A stretch of 64,000 bases of DNA, taken from positions 62,001 through 126,000 of the forward strand of contig NZ_JADIIO010000001.1 in assembly GCF_015594545.1 (NCBI RefSeq), read 5' to 3'. Of the stretch, positions 46,009 to 54,767 are shown piece after piece. The translations under genes and the position numbers were made by a program. This DNA comes from Staphylococcus durrellii. GTDB lineage: Bacteria; Bacillota; Bacilli; Staphylococcales; Staphylococcaceae. Each line of letters begins with the position of its first letter. Position 1 is the stretch's first letter. Under the pieces are notes generated by a model. That model was not told the DNA's origin. It saw only the letters and a list, made by a program, of their open reading frames with translations, and searched no databases.

Positions 46009-46022
46009 AGAAAACGCTTTCA
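46009..46022 (+). promoter_or_regulatory. CcpA cre site between UAS and sigma-54 promoter
   Basis: AGAAAACGCTTTCA matches the cre consensus TGWAANCGNTNWCA at 13 of 14 positions. Its place between the presumed enhancer and the -24/-12 promoter suggests carbon catabolite repression of the operon. Confidence 0.7.
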
Positions 46023-46064
46023 ATAAAAAGGATTAAGCTGTAACTATTCAGTTGTCAAAATAAG

Positions 46065-46082
46065 TTGGCACGAAGTTTGCAT
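46065..46082 (+). promoter_or_regulatory. Sigma-54 (-24/-12) promoter of the amidohydrolase operon
   Basis: TTGGCACGAAGTTTGCAT: GG at 46067-46068, GC at 46079-46080, 10-nt spacing, full match to TGGCACG-N4-TTGCA. The GTG start lies 25 bp downstream. Confidence 0.9.
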
Positions 46083-46106
46083 ATAGCAAAGTAAGGGGGG
46101 ATATAT

Positions 46107-47348
46107 GTGGAGACATCGGAATTAAAAGTAGATGAAACTTATTTGTTTGAAAAAATCAACAAAAGCTCAGAAGTTGGCAAGACGGCAAATAATGGATTGT
46201 ATCGTTTAGCTTTAACTCATGAAGATAAGTTAATTCGAGATGATTTTATTTCTTGGATGAAGGAAGAATCATTAGATGTTCGCGTAGATGACTTTGGTAA
46301 TATCTATGGTCGACGCAAAGGTATAAATAATGAGGCTTCTCCTATTGTGATTGGGTCTCATCTTGATACGCAACCTTATGGTGGCCGTTTCGACGGTGTA
46401 TTAGGTGTGCTTGGAGGTTTATCGGTAATTAAAACATTAAATGATTACAACATAGAAACAGAGAGACCTATCGAGCTCATTAATTTTACAAATGAAGAGG
46501 GGGCTAGATTTCCGCAGCCAATGGTCGCTTCTGGTGGACTAATAGGTGAATTCAAAAAATCATATATCTATAATCTTGCTGACAATGAAGGAACTACCTA
46601 TGAAGAGGCATTAGAGCATATTAATTATAAGGGATTAGAATCTCAACGTATTAAAGAGGCACATAGTTTTCTTGAATTGCACATTGAACAAGGACCAGTT
46701 TTAGAAAATGAACATAAAGACATTGGAATTGTTCAAGGCATTCAAGGTATGACGTGGTTGTCTATTAATATTAAAGGTTTATCTAATCACGCTGGTTCTA
46801 CACCGATGCAAGATAGAAAAGACGCATTTCATAAAGCTACAGCTGTGATACAAGATATCTATGAAATAGCCGAAAAACATAAAGGCTTAAATATCACAAT
46901 TGGTAAGGTTGATGTTTCACCTAATGTACCTAACGTTATTCCGGGTGAAGTGCAGTTTATAGTAGATATACGTCATCAAAATAAGGGTGTTTTAACAGAA
47001 TGCCAAACTAAAATAGAGCAATTTATTGCTGCAGTATCAAATGAACAAGATTACCAAGCTACTGTATCAGTCGACTGGGCGGCTAAACCGACTGTATTCG
47101 CGAATAACGTAACTCAAGTTATAAAAGAAAGTACAGAATCACTAAAATATTCAAATTTAGAAATGTATAGTGGCCCGGGGCATGATGCGAAACATATGGC
47201 AGGTATGACGGATACTGGAATGATATTTGTACCTAGTCATAAAGGTATTAGTCACAATGAAGCAGAATTAACTTATGATAAGCATATTATTCAAGGCGTA
47301 GAAGTATTGCTAAAAACAGTAAATAAACTAGCAAATAATAATAAATAA
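46107..47348 (+). CDS. M20-family N-carbamoyl amidohydrolase, proposed N-carbamoylputrescine hydrolase
   Basis: 413 residues of the hydantoinase/carbamoylase branch (AllC, beta-ureidopropionase, L-carbamoylase). Metal ligands are visible: His85 and Asp96 (GSHLDTQPYGGRFDG), Glu130/131 (NEEGARF), His192 (LHIEQGPVLE) and a late His in SGPGHDAKHMAG. Family members cleave N-carbamoyl groups, releasing CO2, ammonia and a free amine. Next to aguA this would replace the nitrilase-type AguB by hydrolysing N-carbamoylputrescine to putrescine. Allantoate or N-carbamoyl-beta-alanine are alternatives. GTG start with G6 SD; first gene of the sigma-54 operon. Confidence 0.82.
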   Translation: METSELKVDETYLFEKINKSSEVGKTANNGLYRLALTHEDKLIRDDFISWMKEESLDVRVDDFGNIYGRRKGINNEASPIVIGSHLDTQPYGGRFDGVLGVLGGLSVIKTLNDYNIETERPIELINFTNEEGARFPQPMVASGGLIGEFKKSYIYNLADNEGTTYEEALEHINYKGLESQRIKEAHSFLELHIEQGPVLENEHKDIGIVQGIQGMTWLSINIKGLSNHAGSTPMQDRKDAFHKATAVIQDIYEIAEKHKGLNITIGKVDVSPNVPNVIPGEVQFIVDIRHQNKGVLTECQTKIEQFIAAVSNEQDYQATVSVDWAAKPTVFANNVTQVIKESTESLKYSNLEMYSGPGHDAKHMAGMTDTGMIFVPSHKGISHNEAELTYDKHIIQGVEVLLKTVNKLANNNK

Positions 47349-47364
47349 AATTGGAGTGTTAATT

Positions 47365-48729
47365 ATGACGAACGAAAAAAACTTATTTGAATTAGACCGT
47401 GAACATATTATTCATCCTCAAAGTAATCCAAAAGAACATTATGAGCAAGGACCGAAAATTATATTTGATGAAGGTAATGGCATTTATTTGAAAGACGTTG
47501 AAGGTCGTGAATATATCGACGGTGTTTCTATGTTATGGAATGTCAACTTAGGTCATGGTAATAAAGAATTAGCAGAAGCTGCTTATAACCAAATGACTAA
47601 AGCGGCATATACAACTACTTTTTATAATTATACAAATGAACCTTCTGTAAAATTAGCAGAGAAAATTACGTCATTAGCACCTGGAGATTTAAATGCAATT
47701 TTCTATACATCAGGTGGTTCAGAATCTAACGATACAGCCTTTAAACTTTCTAGATTTTATTGGCAACAAAAAGGTTACGACAACAAAAATATTATTATTT
47801 CTCTTAAAAGAGGTTATCACGGTGTAACGATTGCAGCACAACGTGCTACAGGTATTGGAGCTTACAGAGATTTCTCAGGTATACTCGAGCAAAAAATTAT
47901 TAATGCAGAAGCACATTTAACTGAATGTGAGTTAGGTGACAAATCACATCCGGATTATGACAAAAGTATTAGTGGTTTAATTGATGAGTTGGGTGCAGAT
48001 CAAATTGCCGCAATTATTATTGAACCCGTCCAAGGTGCAGGTGGCGTGCATGTTTCTCCAGACGGCTATTTACAAGCAGTTAGAAGTATATGTGATAAGA
48101 ATGATATCCATTTTATCGCTGATGAAGTAATTTGTGGATTTGGTAGAACTGGTAAAATGTTCGGCTGTAATCATTGGGATGTAGTACCTGATTTCATGTG
48201 TGTCGCTAAAGGTCTTACAAGTGGTTATATTCAATTGGGCGGCGTTATCATGAGAGACGAAATCAAAAATACATTGAATGAATTTGATGACATGTTACCT
48301 CACGGATTTACTTATAGTGGACACCCTACTGCATGTGCGGTAGGCCTAAAAAATATAGAAATTTTAGAAAGGGATAACTGGGTGTCACATGCTAAAAAAA
48401 TGGGTGACAAATTATTAGATGGCCTGAAAAAGTTAGAAGCAAAATATTCATTCTTTTCTAATCCCCGTGCTAAAGGTTTATTAGCAGGTATTGATTTAGT
48501 AAAAGATAAAGAGACTAATGAACCATTTGACTTCGATGATAGAGCAGCAAATCAACTTATTACAGAATGTTTTAATCGCGATTTATTAATTCGTGCATTT
48601 GATTTTGAACCAGGTATGAACATCGTAGCTATTGCACCCCCTTTAATTGTGAATGAAGAAGAAATCGACAATATTATCAATATCGTAGATGAAGCAGCAT
48701 CTGAAATCCAAAAAACAATTTATAAATAA
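47365..48729 (+). CDS. Class-III aminotransferase, probable putrescine/omega-amine:pyruvate type
   Basis: 454 residues of PLP fold type I: FYTSGGSESNDTAFKL (phosphate cup), KRGYHGVTIAAQRATG, PLP-ring Asp253 in IADEVICGFGRTG and Schiff-base Lys282 in CVAKGLTSGY. It resembles the SpuC/omega-amino acid:pyruvate group, which moves terminal amines to pyruvate and makes alanine. ATG 47365 has a TTGGAGTG SD; an in-frame upstream start at 47356 is less likely. Position between the amidohydrolase and an aldehyde dehydrogenase supports putrescine to 4-aminobutanal. Substrate inferred. Confidence 0.87.
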   Translation: MTNEKNLFELDREHIIHPQSNPKEHYEQGPKIIFDEGNGIYLKDVEGREYIDGVSMLWNVNLGHGNKELAEAAYNQMTKAAYTTTFYNYTNEPSVKLAEKITSLAPGDLNAIFYTSGGSESNDTAFKLSRFYWQQKGYDNKNIIISLKRGYHGVTIAAQRATGIGAYRDFSGILEQKIINAEAHLTECELGDKSHPDYDKSISGLIDELGADQIAAIIIEPVQGAGGVHVSPDGYLQAVRSICDKNDIHFIADEVICGFGRTGKMFGCNHWDVVPDFMCVAKGLTSGYIQLGGVIMRDEIKNTLNEFDDMLPHGFTYSGHPTACAVGLKNIEILERDNWVSHAKKMGDKLLDGLKKLEAKYSFFSNPRAKGLLAGIDLVKDKETNEPFDFDDRAANQLITECFNRDLLIRAFDFEPGMNIVAIAPPLIVNEEEIDNIINIVDEAASEIQKTIYK

Positions 48730-48747
48730 TTTTAACGGGGGAGTTAT

Positions 48748-50229
48748 ATGACTGTTACACAAAATAAAGTAATTCCAGAAGTTCAAGCGTTTTTAAATAA
48801 GCCAATTCCGTTATTTATCAACGGGGATTGGCATACACCTAGAGATAAGGCGACGTTTATTGCTGAAAACCCAGCTACGAGCGTACCGTTAGCAACTGTG
48901 TATGAAGCTAAAGAGAATGAAGTGAATATGGCGGTAGACTCTGCAGAACGAGCATTTAATGATAGTGCTTGGGCGCAAATGAGTGCTTATGAAAGAGCAA
49001 AATTAATGTTTAAATTAGCTGATTTAATGGAGCGGGATTTTGAAATTATAGCACAATTAGATTCATTAGATAACGGTAAGCCTGTGGGTGAAGTGAGAGA
49101 AAGTGATTTGCCCAATGCGATTGAAAACTTACGTTATTTCGCTGGTTGGACTACCAAATTAACAGGCCAAACTATTCCAATAGACACAGAATTTTTAAAT
49201 TATACAAGACATGAACCTATAGGCGTAGTAGGACAAATTATCCCATGGAATTTCCCGATAATGATGGCTTTATGGAAAATAGCACCGGCGATTGCTACAG
49301 GTTGTACGGTTGTTCTAAAACCTGCAGAACAAACCCCTGTGTCAGCACTTTACCTAGGAAAATTAATTAAAGAAAGTGGTTTTCCAGATGGTGTAATTAA
49401 TATTATTAATGGATTCGGTAAAGAAGCGGGACATTATTTAGTAAATCATCCAAAAGTTAATAAAATTGCATTTACTGGATCAACTGCAACAGGTCAACAA
49501 ATTATGAAACAAGCAGCCGATACGATGAAACGAGTCACATTGGAACTCGGAGGTAAATCACCGAATATTATTTTGGAAGATGCTGATTTAGATAAAGCTA
49601 TTCCCGGCGTATTCAGTGGCATTATGGTTAATCAAGGTGAAGTATGCTGTGCGGGTTCGCGTGTGTTTATTCCAGAAAATATTTTTGACCATGTCGTACA
49701 AAAATTAAAAGATTATGCAGAAAACACTGTTTTAGGCATAGGTATTGAAGCAGGCACGACAATGGGACCATTGGTATCTCAAAAACAATATGACATCGTT
49801 ACTTCTTATATTGAAAAGGGTGTTAAAGAAGGCGCAACAATGGTTACAGGTGGTGTAAAAAACGGAGATGGTTACTTTGTGAAGCCAACCATTTTCACTA
49901 ATGTTAACAAAGAGATGTCTATTGTAAAAGAAGAAATATTTGGACCCGTAGTTGTACTAATACCGTACTCTGAAATCGATGAAGTCGTTGGCATGGCGAA
50001 TGATACAGAATATGGTTTAGCCGCGGGTGTTTGGACACAGAGCTTAAAAAATGCACACTCAGTGGCTAATAAATTAAAGGCTGGAACAGTTTGGATAAAT
50101 TGTTATAACTTAACGAATGCTGCAACACCATTCGGAGGGTATAAACAATCAGGATTTGGACGTGAGATGGGGTCATATGCGTTGGAAAATTATACAGAAG
50201 TTAAAAGTGTATGGGTCAATTTAGATTAA
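48748..50229 (+). CDS. NAD(P)-dependent aldehyde dehydrogenase, probable 4-aminobutanal type
   Basis: 493 residues of the ALDH superfamily: PWNFPIMMALWKIAPAIATG, FTGSTATGQQIM, general base Glu266 in VTLELGGKSPN and catalytic Cys300 in NQGEVCCAGSR, then EEIFGPVVVL and PFGGYKQSGFGREMG. It oxidises an aldehyde to an acid; in this operon 4-aminobutanal to GABA is most likely. It resembles betaine-aldehyde and gamma-aminobutyraldehyde dehydrogenases. No GABA transaminase or succinate semialdehyde dehydrogenase gene is adjacent, so the fate of GABA is open. SD GGGGGAG. Confidence 0.9.
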   Translation: MTVTQNKVIPEVQAFLNKPIPLFINGDWHTPRDKATFIAENPATSVPLATVYEAKENEVNMAVDSAERAFNDSAWAQMSAYERAKLMFKLADLMERDFEIIAQLDSLDNGKPVGEVRESDLPNAIENLRYFAGWTTKLTGQTIPIDTEFLNYTRHEPIGVVGQIIPWNFPIMMALWKIAPAIATGCTVVLKPAEQTPVSALYLGKLIKESGFPDGVINIINGFGKEAGHYLVNHPKVNKIAFTGSTATGQQIMKQAADTMKRVTLELGGKSPNIILEDADLDKAIPGVFSGIMVNQGEVCCAGSRVFIPENIFDHVVQKLKDYAENTVLGIGIEAGTTMGPLVSQKQYDIVTSYIEKGVKEGATMVTGGVKNGDGYFVKPTIFTNVNKEMSIVKEEIFGPVVVLIPYSEIDEVVGMANDTEYGLAAGVWTQSLKNAHSVANKLKAGTVWINCYNLTNAATPFGGYKQSGFGREMGSYALENYTEVKSVWVNLD

Positions 50230-50314
50230 CACTTTAATAATGATGAAGCATGGCAATCAGATATGACTTTATTAATTAATTTCCTGTATTCAAATACATG
50301 GAAGGAATGATTTT

Positions 50315-51652
50315 ATGAATGACGAAAGACATATTGAACGAAAGCTTAAACTTGTTCACATCATTACACTTGGTTTGGCCTATATGGCACCATTTGCTGT
50401 ATTTGATACATTTGGCATAGCTTCCAATATTTCTTCAGGGCATGTACCATTTGCATATGTGTTTGTATTTTTAGCTATTTTATTAACAGCATTAAGTTAT
50501 GGCAAATTAGTAAAAAAATATCCATCATCTGGTTCAGTCTATGCTTATACTAGAAATATTATTAATCCTTATGTAGGTGTTTTGGTAGGGTGGCTATCGT
50601 TTATAGCTTATCTGTCATTACCAATGATTAATGCATTGTTAGCCAAAATATTTATTTCATCACTCTTGCCACAAATACCAGGTTGGACTTGGATAGTTGG
50701 ATTGGTAGTACTAATCACATTGCTAAATATATTTGGTATAGAGTTTGCGGCTGCGCTTAATATAGGATTAGTCTTCGTTCAAATACTTGTAGGAATCGTG
50801 TTTATAACGTTAACTGTGCATGATATAAACAGTGGTACAGGGCACTTTATGTCATTAAATGAATTGATGCCAAAACTCCATGAATTAAGTGGATTCTTTG
50901 GCGCATCAGCTTTGTTAGGTATGAGTTTCATAGGTTTTGATGCTGTAACGACATTAGCAGAAGATACAGTAAATCCTAAGGAAACGATACCTAAAGGAAT
51001 ATTTTTTATTACGATTATAGGTGGCGTATTTTTCTTTACTGTAACGTACTTTATGCAATCACTAATTCCAAATGTATCAATATTAAAGAATATTCAAGGT
51101 GCATCACCTGAAATAGCCACAATCATTGGTGGAAAAGCGTATTTAATCTTTTTCATCTTAGGAGGTATGTTTTCGGTATTTGCTTCTGGTTTAGCTGCAC
51201 AAATAAGTGCTTCAAGACTGCTGTATGCTATGGGAAGAGACAATGTTATACCTAAAAGGTACTTTGGCTACTTAAATAAGAAAACAAAAACACCTGTTTT
51301 TAATATTATTATCACAGGTATTCTAGCACTGTGTGCCTTATTTTTAAATTTAGAACAGGCGACATCACTAGTTAATGTTGGTGCATTTACTGCATTTCTA
51401 GTGGTGAATATATGTGTAGTGAAAAATTATTTTACACTCGATAATAAAAGTAATATTTATTACATAGTTACAGAGCTCATCTTTCCTGGGTTAGGCCTTA
51501 TTTTTATCTTGTATCTATGGTTGAATTTAAATAAGTTTGCAATTGTCATTGGTGTGATTTGGTTTATCATAGGCATCATTTATTTAATGATTACTACACG
51601 TTGCTTAACGAAAGAGCCAGTAGACATTGCTTTTGAAGAGTTGGAAGATTAG
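50315..51652 (+). CDS. APC-superfamily amino acid/polyamine permease
   Basis: 445 residues with 12 membrane helices. The APC start is KLVHIITLGLAYMAPFAVFD, with YGKLVKKYPSSGSVYAYTRN and SFIGFDAVTTLAEDTVNPKE typical of PuuP/YveA-like carriers. It lies 85 bp after the aldehyde dehydrogenase with no terminator or promoter recognised between them, so it is probably the uptake gene of the sigma-54 operon, importing agmatine or putrescine. Substrate inferred from context. SD GGAAGGAATG. Confidence 0.85.
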   Translation: MNDERHIERKLKLVHIITLGLAYMAPFAVFDTFGIASNISSGHVPFAYVFVFLAILLTALSYGKLVKKYPSSGSVYAYTRNIINPYVGVLVGWLSFIAYLSLPMINALLAKIFISSLLPQIPGWTWIVGLVVLITLLNIFGIEFAAALNIGLVFVQILVGIVFITLTVHDINSGTGHFMSLNELMPKLHELSGFFGASALLGMSFIGFDAVTTLAEDTVNPKETIPKGIFFITIIGGVFFFTVTYFMQSLIPNVSILKNIQGASPEIATIIGGKAYLIFFILGGMFSVFASGLAAQISASRLLYAMGRDNVIPKRYFGYLNKKTKTPVFNIIITGILALCALFLNLEQATSLVNVGAFTAFLVVNICVVKNYFTLDNKSNIYYIVTELIFPGLGLIFILYLWLNLNKFAIVIGVIWFIIGIIYLMITTRCLTKEPVDIAFEELED

Positions 51653-51701
51653 CATGATAAAGCATCATTTAATTAGAGTAACTATAAATGACTAGAGTAT
51701 A

Positions 51702-51738
51702 AAAGCGCTTATTTTACATTAGACAAAATAAGCGCTTT
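51702..51738 (+). terminator. Hairpin at the end of the sigma-54 operon
   Basis: 14-bp perfect stem AAAGCGCTTATTTT/AAAATAAGCGCTTT with a 9-nt loop. The following sequence is A/T-rich rather than a clean T-run. Confidence 0.65.
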
Positions 51739-51770
51739 ATAATTTATTGATTATAGAAAGAGAGTAAGTG

Positions 51771-51905
51771 CATGATTTATCTTGACTGTTCTAGAACAAA
51801 TTTCAAATGCGGTAAAATCTTGTTGCGTAACTTCAATGGGCGAATGGTAAATAATATGGGTCGCTTAATAACTAAAGAGGTATATTTAGTCACTTCTCAA
51901 ATGCT
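51771..51905 (+). pseudogene. Degraded PSM-beta-like peptide gene
   Basis: A frame reading LEQISNAVKS, then CCVTSMGEW and a stop, resembles the intact PSM-beta at 54768 ([20 protein letters not shown]) over its first half. Further nucleotide similarity, with stops and small indels, continues to about 51900 (GCTTAATAACTAAAGAGGTA against GCAGTAGCTAAAGGTA). No AgrA-type box precedes it. It looks like a dead duplicate. The rest of the gap to 52125 holds nothing recognised. Confidence 0.4.
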
Positions 51906-52125
51906 AATAATTTTAAGTATTAAATTGTAAACATATAGTACAAAAAGCATCCAAGAAGAACTGTAAGTAAACCGTTCTAATGGTTTATATTTCTTTAAAT
52001 TTCGCCAGTAACTTTATTAAAGTTATTTATAGAGATTGTTATTTTGATAGAATCTATGGTCTGTTTAGCCGGTATAATATAATTATGATACGCACTAATT
52101 AATTATTGCTCAGCTTTTAACGCTA

Positions 52126-53457
52126 TTATAAAAATATATATGCAATTGGTGTCACAATAATTAGACTTAAGACTGTTCTTTCAAACCAAATTATAACCAA
52201 ATCTCTAATGCGTATTGGTATATCAGTAGCAAGAATGCTCGGTACGCTTGCCGAGAAAAATATAATTGTTGAAACGGAAGTTACGGCGATGATAAATTTA
52301 GTAATCAAGGGTGCTTTCACTATTATTAAAGACGGTAAAAACATTTCTGTAATACCAATAGCAGAACTTTTAGCCGCTAAAAAAGCGTCTGGTATATGTA
52401 GCAACCATGTCAAAGGGTAAAAAATATAAGCTATATAATCAAAAATAACTGTATACTGCGCGAGTAGTAAACAAAGTAAACCAATTGATAATATAGTAGG
52501 TAATATGCTCATGGTCATAAATAAACTTTCTTTTAAATTTAACAAGATATTTTTAATTACATTTGGTGAGGAATCTGCAGTTTCCATTGCTTTCGACCAT
52601 GCAAAACGCAACTTCTGCATCCCTTTTAAATGGCTCGTATCATCTTCCTCATAAGGCTTGTCGTAATAACTATTTTTCATGTTACGAATTGGCCAAATTC
52701 TCACTGTACAAGCCGTAACGGCAACAGTAACAATAAGTGTAGTCCAAAAGTATAAATTCCAAATAGTCATTAAATCTAAAGTTTTAGCAATTACAATCAT
52801 AAAAGCTACAGTCACAGTAGAAAAGCCTGTCGCAATAATGACAGCTTCCTTATGTGTGAATTTTCCTTCTTTATATTCTTTATTTGTTATTAATAAGCCT
52901 ACCGCGAAACTTGCGACAAATGATGCCAGGGCATTTACTGCAGAGCGTCCCGGTGTCTTCCATATTGGATGCATAACTTTTTGAGCATAAACACCTACAA
53001 ATTCTAGCAATCCGTATCCTACTAACAAAGCAAGTACCGCGCCTCCAGCAGGGACCGTAATACCAACAGGAATAACTAAGAAATTAAAGACATAGTTGCC
53101 GGTTTTTTCACTAAGCAACCAAGTTGGACCAATATTAAAAATTAGCATTATACCTATAATAAGTCCTAAAACCTTAAATAAACTAAAAACGATTTCGACA
53201 GTACTGCGCTTCCACGTCCCATTTAAGAATGGATGTATCGCACCTGCAACTATAATAAGCATAATAAAAACCTTTGTTAACAATGGTAAGGTCTGACTTA
53301 TCCATGTGACGAAATGATCTAATAAAATAGAAGAAGTATTGTTAATAGTTATCGGCACGAAAAAAATAATAATACCAATAAGACTATATACAAAAAACTT
53401 AACTCCATTAAAGAAATTGTTGTTATTAGATTGCGACTTTTCGGCATCTTTAGACAT
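52126..53457 (-). CDS. YjiH-family membrane protein (nucleoside-recognition/Gate domains)
   Basis: 443 residues with about ten hydrophobic segments and two Gate-like repeats (LVGYGLLEFVGVYAQKVMHP, then SSAIGITEMFLPSLIIVKAP). The family is conserved but its substrate is unknown. It lies 35 bp after the flavin reductase gene on the same strand with a GGGAGATGG SD, so the two are probably co-transcribed. Convergent with the permease of the sigma-54 operon. Confidence 0.75.
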   Translation of the reverse strand: MSKDAEKSQSNNNNFFNGVKFFVYSLIGIIIFFVPITINNTSSILLDHFVTWISQTLPLLTKVFIMLIIVAGAIHPFLNGTWKRSTVEIVFSLFKVLGLIIGIMLIFNIGPTWLLSEKTGNYVFNFLVIPVGITVPAGGAVLALLVGYGLLEFVGVYAQKVMHPIWKTPGRSAVNALASFVASFAVGLLITNKEYKEGKFTHKEAVIIATGFSTVTVAFMIVIAKTLDLMTIWNLYFWTTLIVTVAVTACTVRIWPIRNMKNSYYDKPYEEDDTSHLKGMQKLRFAWSKAMETADSSPNVIKNILLNLKESLFMTMSILPTILSIGLLCLLLAQYTVIFDYIAYIFYPLTWLLHIPDAFLAAKSSAIGITEMFLPSLIIVKAPLITKFIIAVTSVSTIIFFSASVPSILATDIPIRIRDLVIIWFERTVLSLIIVTPIAYIFL

Positions 53458-53492
53458 TTAAACCATCTCCCTTAATATGATGGTAAGGCAAT

Positions 53493-54176
53493 TTATTCAG
53501 ATTTATTATCGAAATTACGTCCCTCAAGACCAGCCAATTCTTCTTTTGATGCTGCTGGTGCTTTCATTTCAAAAATTTCTTCGACTACAGTGTAATCATA
53601 ATAACCTAATCGAGCGATAGGTTTAATTGACTTAATGTCCAACTTACCATTATCTAAGATGACCTCATCTTTGATATGAACTTGAGCTACTTTACCAATA
53701 ACGATATCTACTGTTGATACAGGATCGCCAGTAGGTATGCGAATAGTTTGAACATATTCACATTCAAATTGAATAGGGGATTCTTTAACTCTAGAAGCTG
53801 GTGCATCAATACATTGTGCTTTAGAAATGCCCGCATATTCAAATTCATCTACATTTGGTTCAAGTGCTTTAGCGGATAGATTAACCGCCTCTCTTAGATC
53901 ATATGTCGCCATGTTCCATACGAACCAACCTGTTTCTTCAGCGTTTTTTACTGTATCTTTACGGTCGTGGTCACCTAACACAGATTGATTAGCGGCAAAC
54001 ATAACCATAGGTGGATCCCAAGTTAAGTTTTGATATTGGCTATAGGGAGCCAAATTGTCATGTCCATCTTTGGATACTGTAGAAATCCAACCAATGGGTC
54101 TTGGCACTGTACTACTTTTAAATGGGTCGTGTGGTAAACCGTGACTACGTGTTCCTTGTTTTGGTGAATAATTCAT
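53493..54176 (-). CDS. Flavin reductase-family protein (FMN-binding split barrel)
   Basis: 227 residues with the flavin-reductase-like core: PFKSSTVPRPIGWISTVSKD, NLAPYSQYQNLTWDPPMVMF, DTVKNAEETGWFVWNMAT. Relatives bind FMN and either reduce flavins for two-component monooxygenases or act as stand-alone reductases. It precedes the yjiH-type gene. It could in principle supply reduced FMN to the monooxygenase at 2924, but nothing in the sequence links them. SD AAGGGGG. Confidence 0.85.
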   Translation of the reverse strand: MNYSPKQGTRSHGLPHDPFKSSTVPRPIGWISTVSKDGHDNLAPYSQYQNLTWDPPMVMFAANQSVLGDHDRKDTVKNAEETGWFVWNMATYDLREAVNLSAKALEPNVDEFEYAGISKAQCIDAPASRVKESPIQFECEYVQTIRIPTGDPVSTVDIVIGKVAQVHIKDEVILDNGKLDIKSIKPIARLGYYDYTVVEEIFEMKAPAASKEELAGLEGRNFDNKSE

Positions 54177-54554
54177 TATAAATCCCCCTTAAAAATATAA
54201 AATAATATAATTTCATTTTACACTTTGGCGTTTTTATTACTAATACATTTTAACTATTAATCTATAGTCTTTCCCTATACATAATAAAACGAGACGATAG
54301 TTTATCTCATCAGCCGTATTTAACTTGGATTGGCCTAACTGTGATGATGTTACATTGTACACATACAAGGATTAGAGATATTTTAAGTACCATTATGTAG
54401 CGTCGTTTGGAACAAGATTTATCTGAATCTTTATTCATAACAAATGACAATAGTATTACTATTAAATTTCTTGATTTTGTAAAATTGGCAATACCAATAT
54501 TTTGCCTAAGTGTTAATATTTTGCGAAATATTGTAAAAATAATTTTTTGTTGTA
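54177..54554. other. Gap upstream of the PSM locus
   Basis: No gene seen. It contains a single CCTAACTGT (54334-54342), the reverse of an AgrA half-repeat, without a partner at the proper spacing, and A/T-rich sequence around TTTTGC/GCAAAA motifs at 54490-54535. Confidence 0.35.
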
Positions 54555-54621
54555 ACAGTTAGGGTTTTAAAATGTTTAGTTTGGCAAAACTAAACAATTA
54601 ATAAATATTGTGGAATATAAT
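54555..54621 (+). promoter_or_regulatory. AgrA-type box and promoter of the PSM genes
   Basis: ACAGTTAGG (54555-54563) and TTAGTTTGG (54576-54584) form a direct repeat with exactly 12 nt between, the spacing of S. aureus AgrA sites. A TATAAT -10 lies at 54616-54621, with the first peptide start 32 bp later. This implies quorum-sensing control. Confidence 0.75.
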
Positions 54622-54652
54622 TTAGATAAATTAAATAAAGGAGATGATTAAA

Positions 54653-54721
54653 ATGATGATAGCGGATATTATCGGCGGAGTTATTAAATTAATCAAAACA
54701 CTAGTAGACACTTTCGCCTAA
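54653..54721 (+). CDS. Alpha-type phenol-soluble modulin, 22 residues
   Basis: Peptide MMIADIIGGVIKLIKTLVDTFA. It has no signal sequence, an N-terminal formyl-Met, alternating Ile/Val/Leu with Lys and Asp that would form an amphipathic helix, and net charge near zero. Size and pattern match the short PSM/delta-toxin class. An AAGGAG SD lies 9 nt before the first of two ATG codons. It is followed after 46 bp by a beta-type PSM and is preceded by the AgrA-type box. It would be exported by the Pmt system, not encoded here. Confidence 0.82.
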   Translation: MMIADIIGGVIKLIKTLVDTFA

Positions 54722-54767
54722 GCATTGTGAAATTACTATAATTTAAATTTAAAGGAGAGTTCAAATT

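Noticed and set aside
54334..54342. CCTAACTGT as a second, reverse AgrA site
   Set aside because: No paired half-repeat at 12-13 nt spacing and no peptide gene on the reverse strand.
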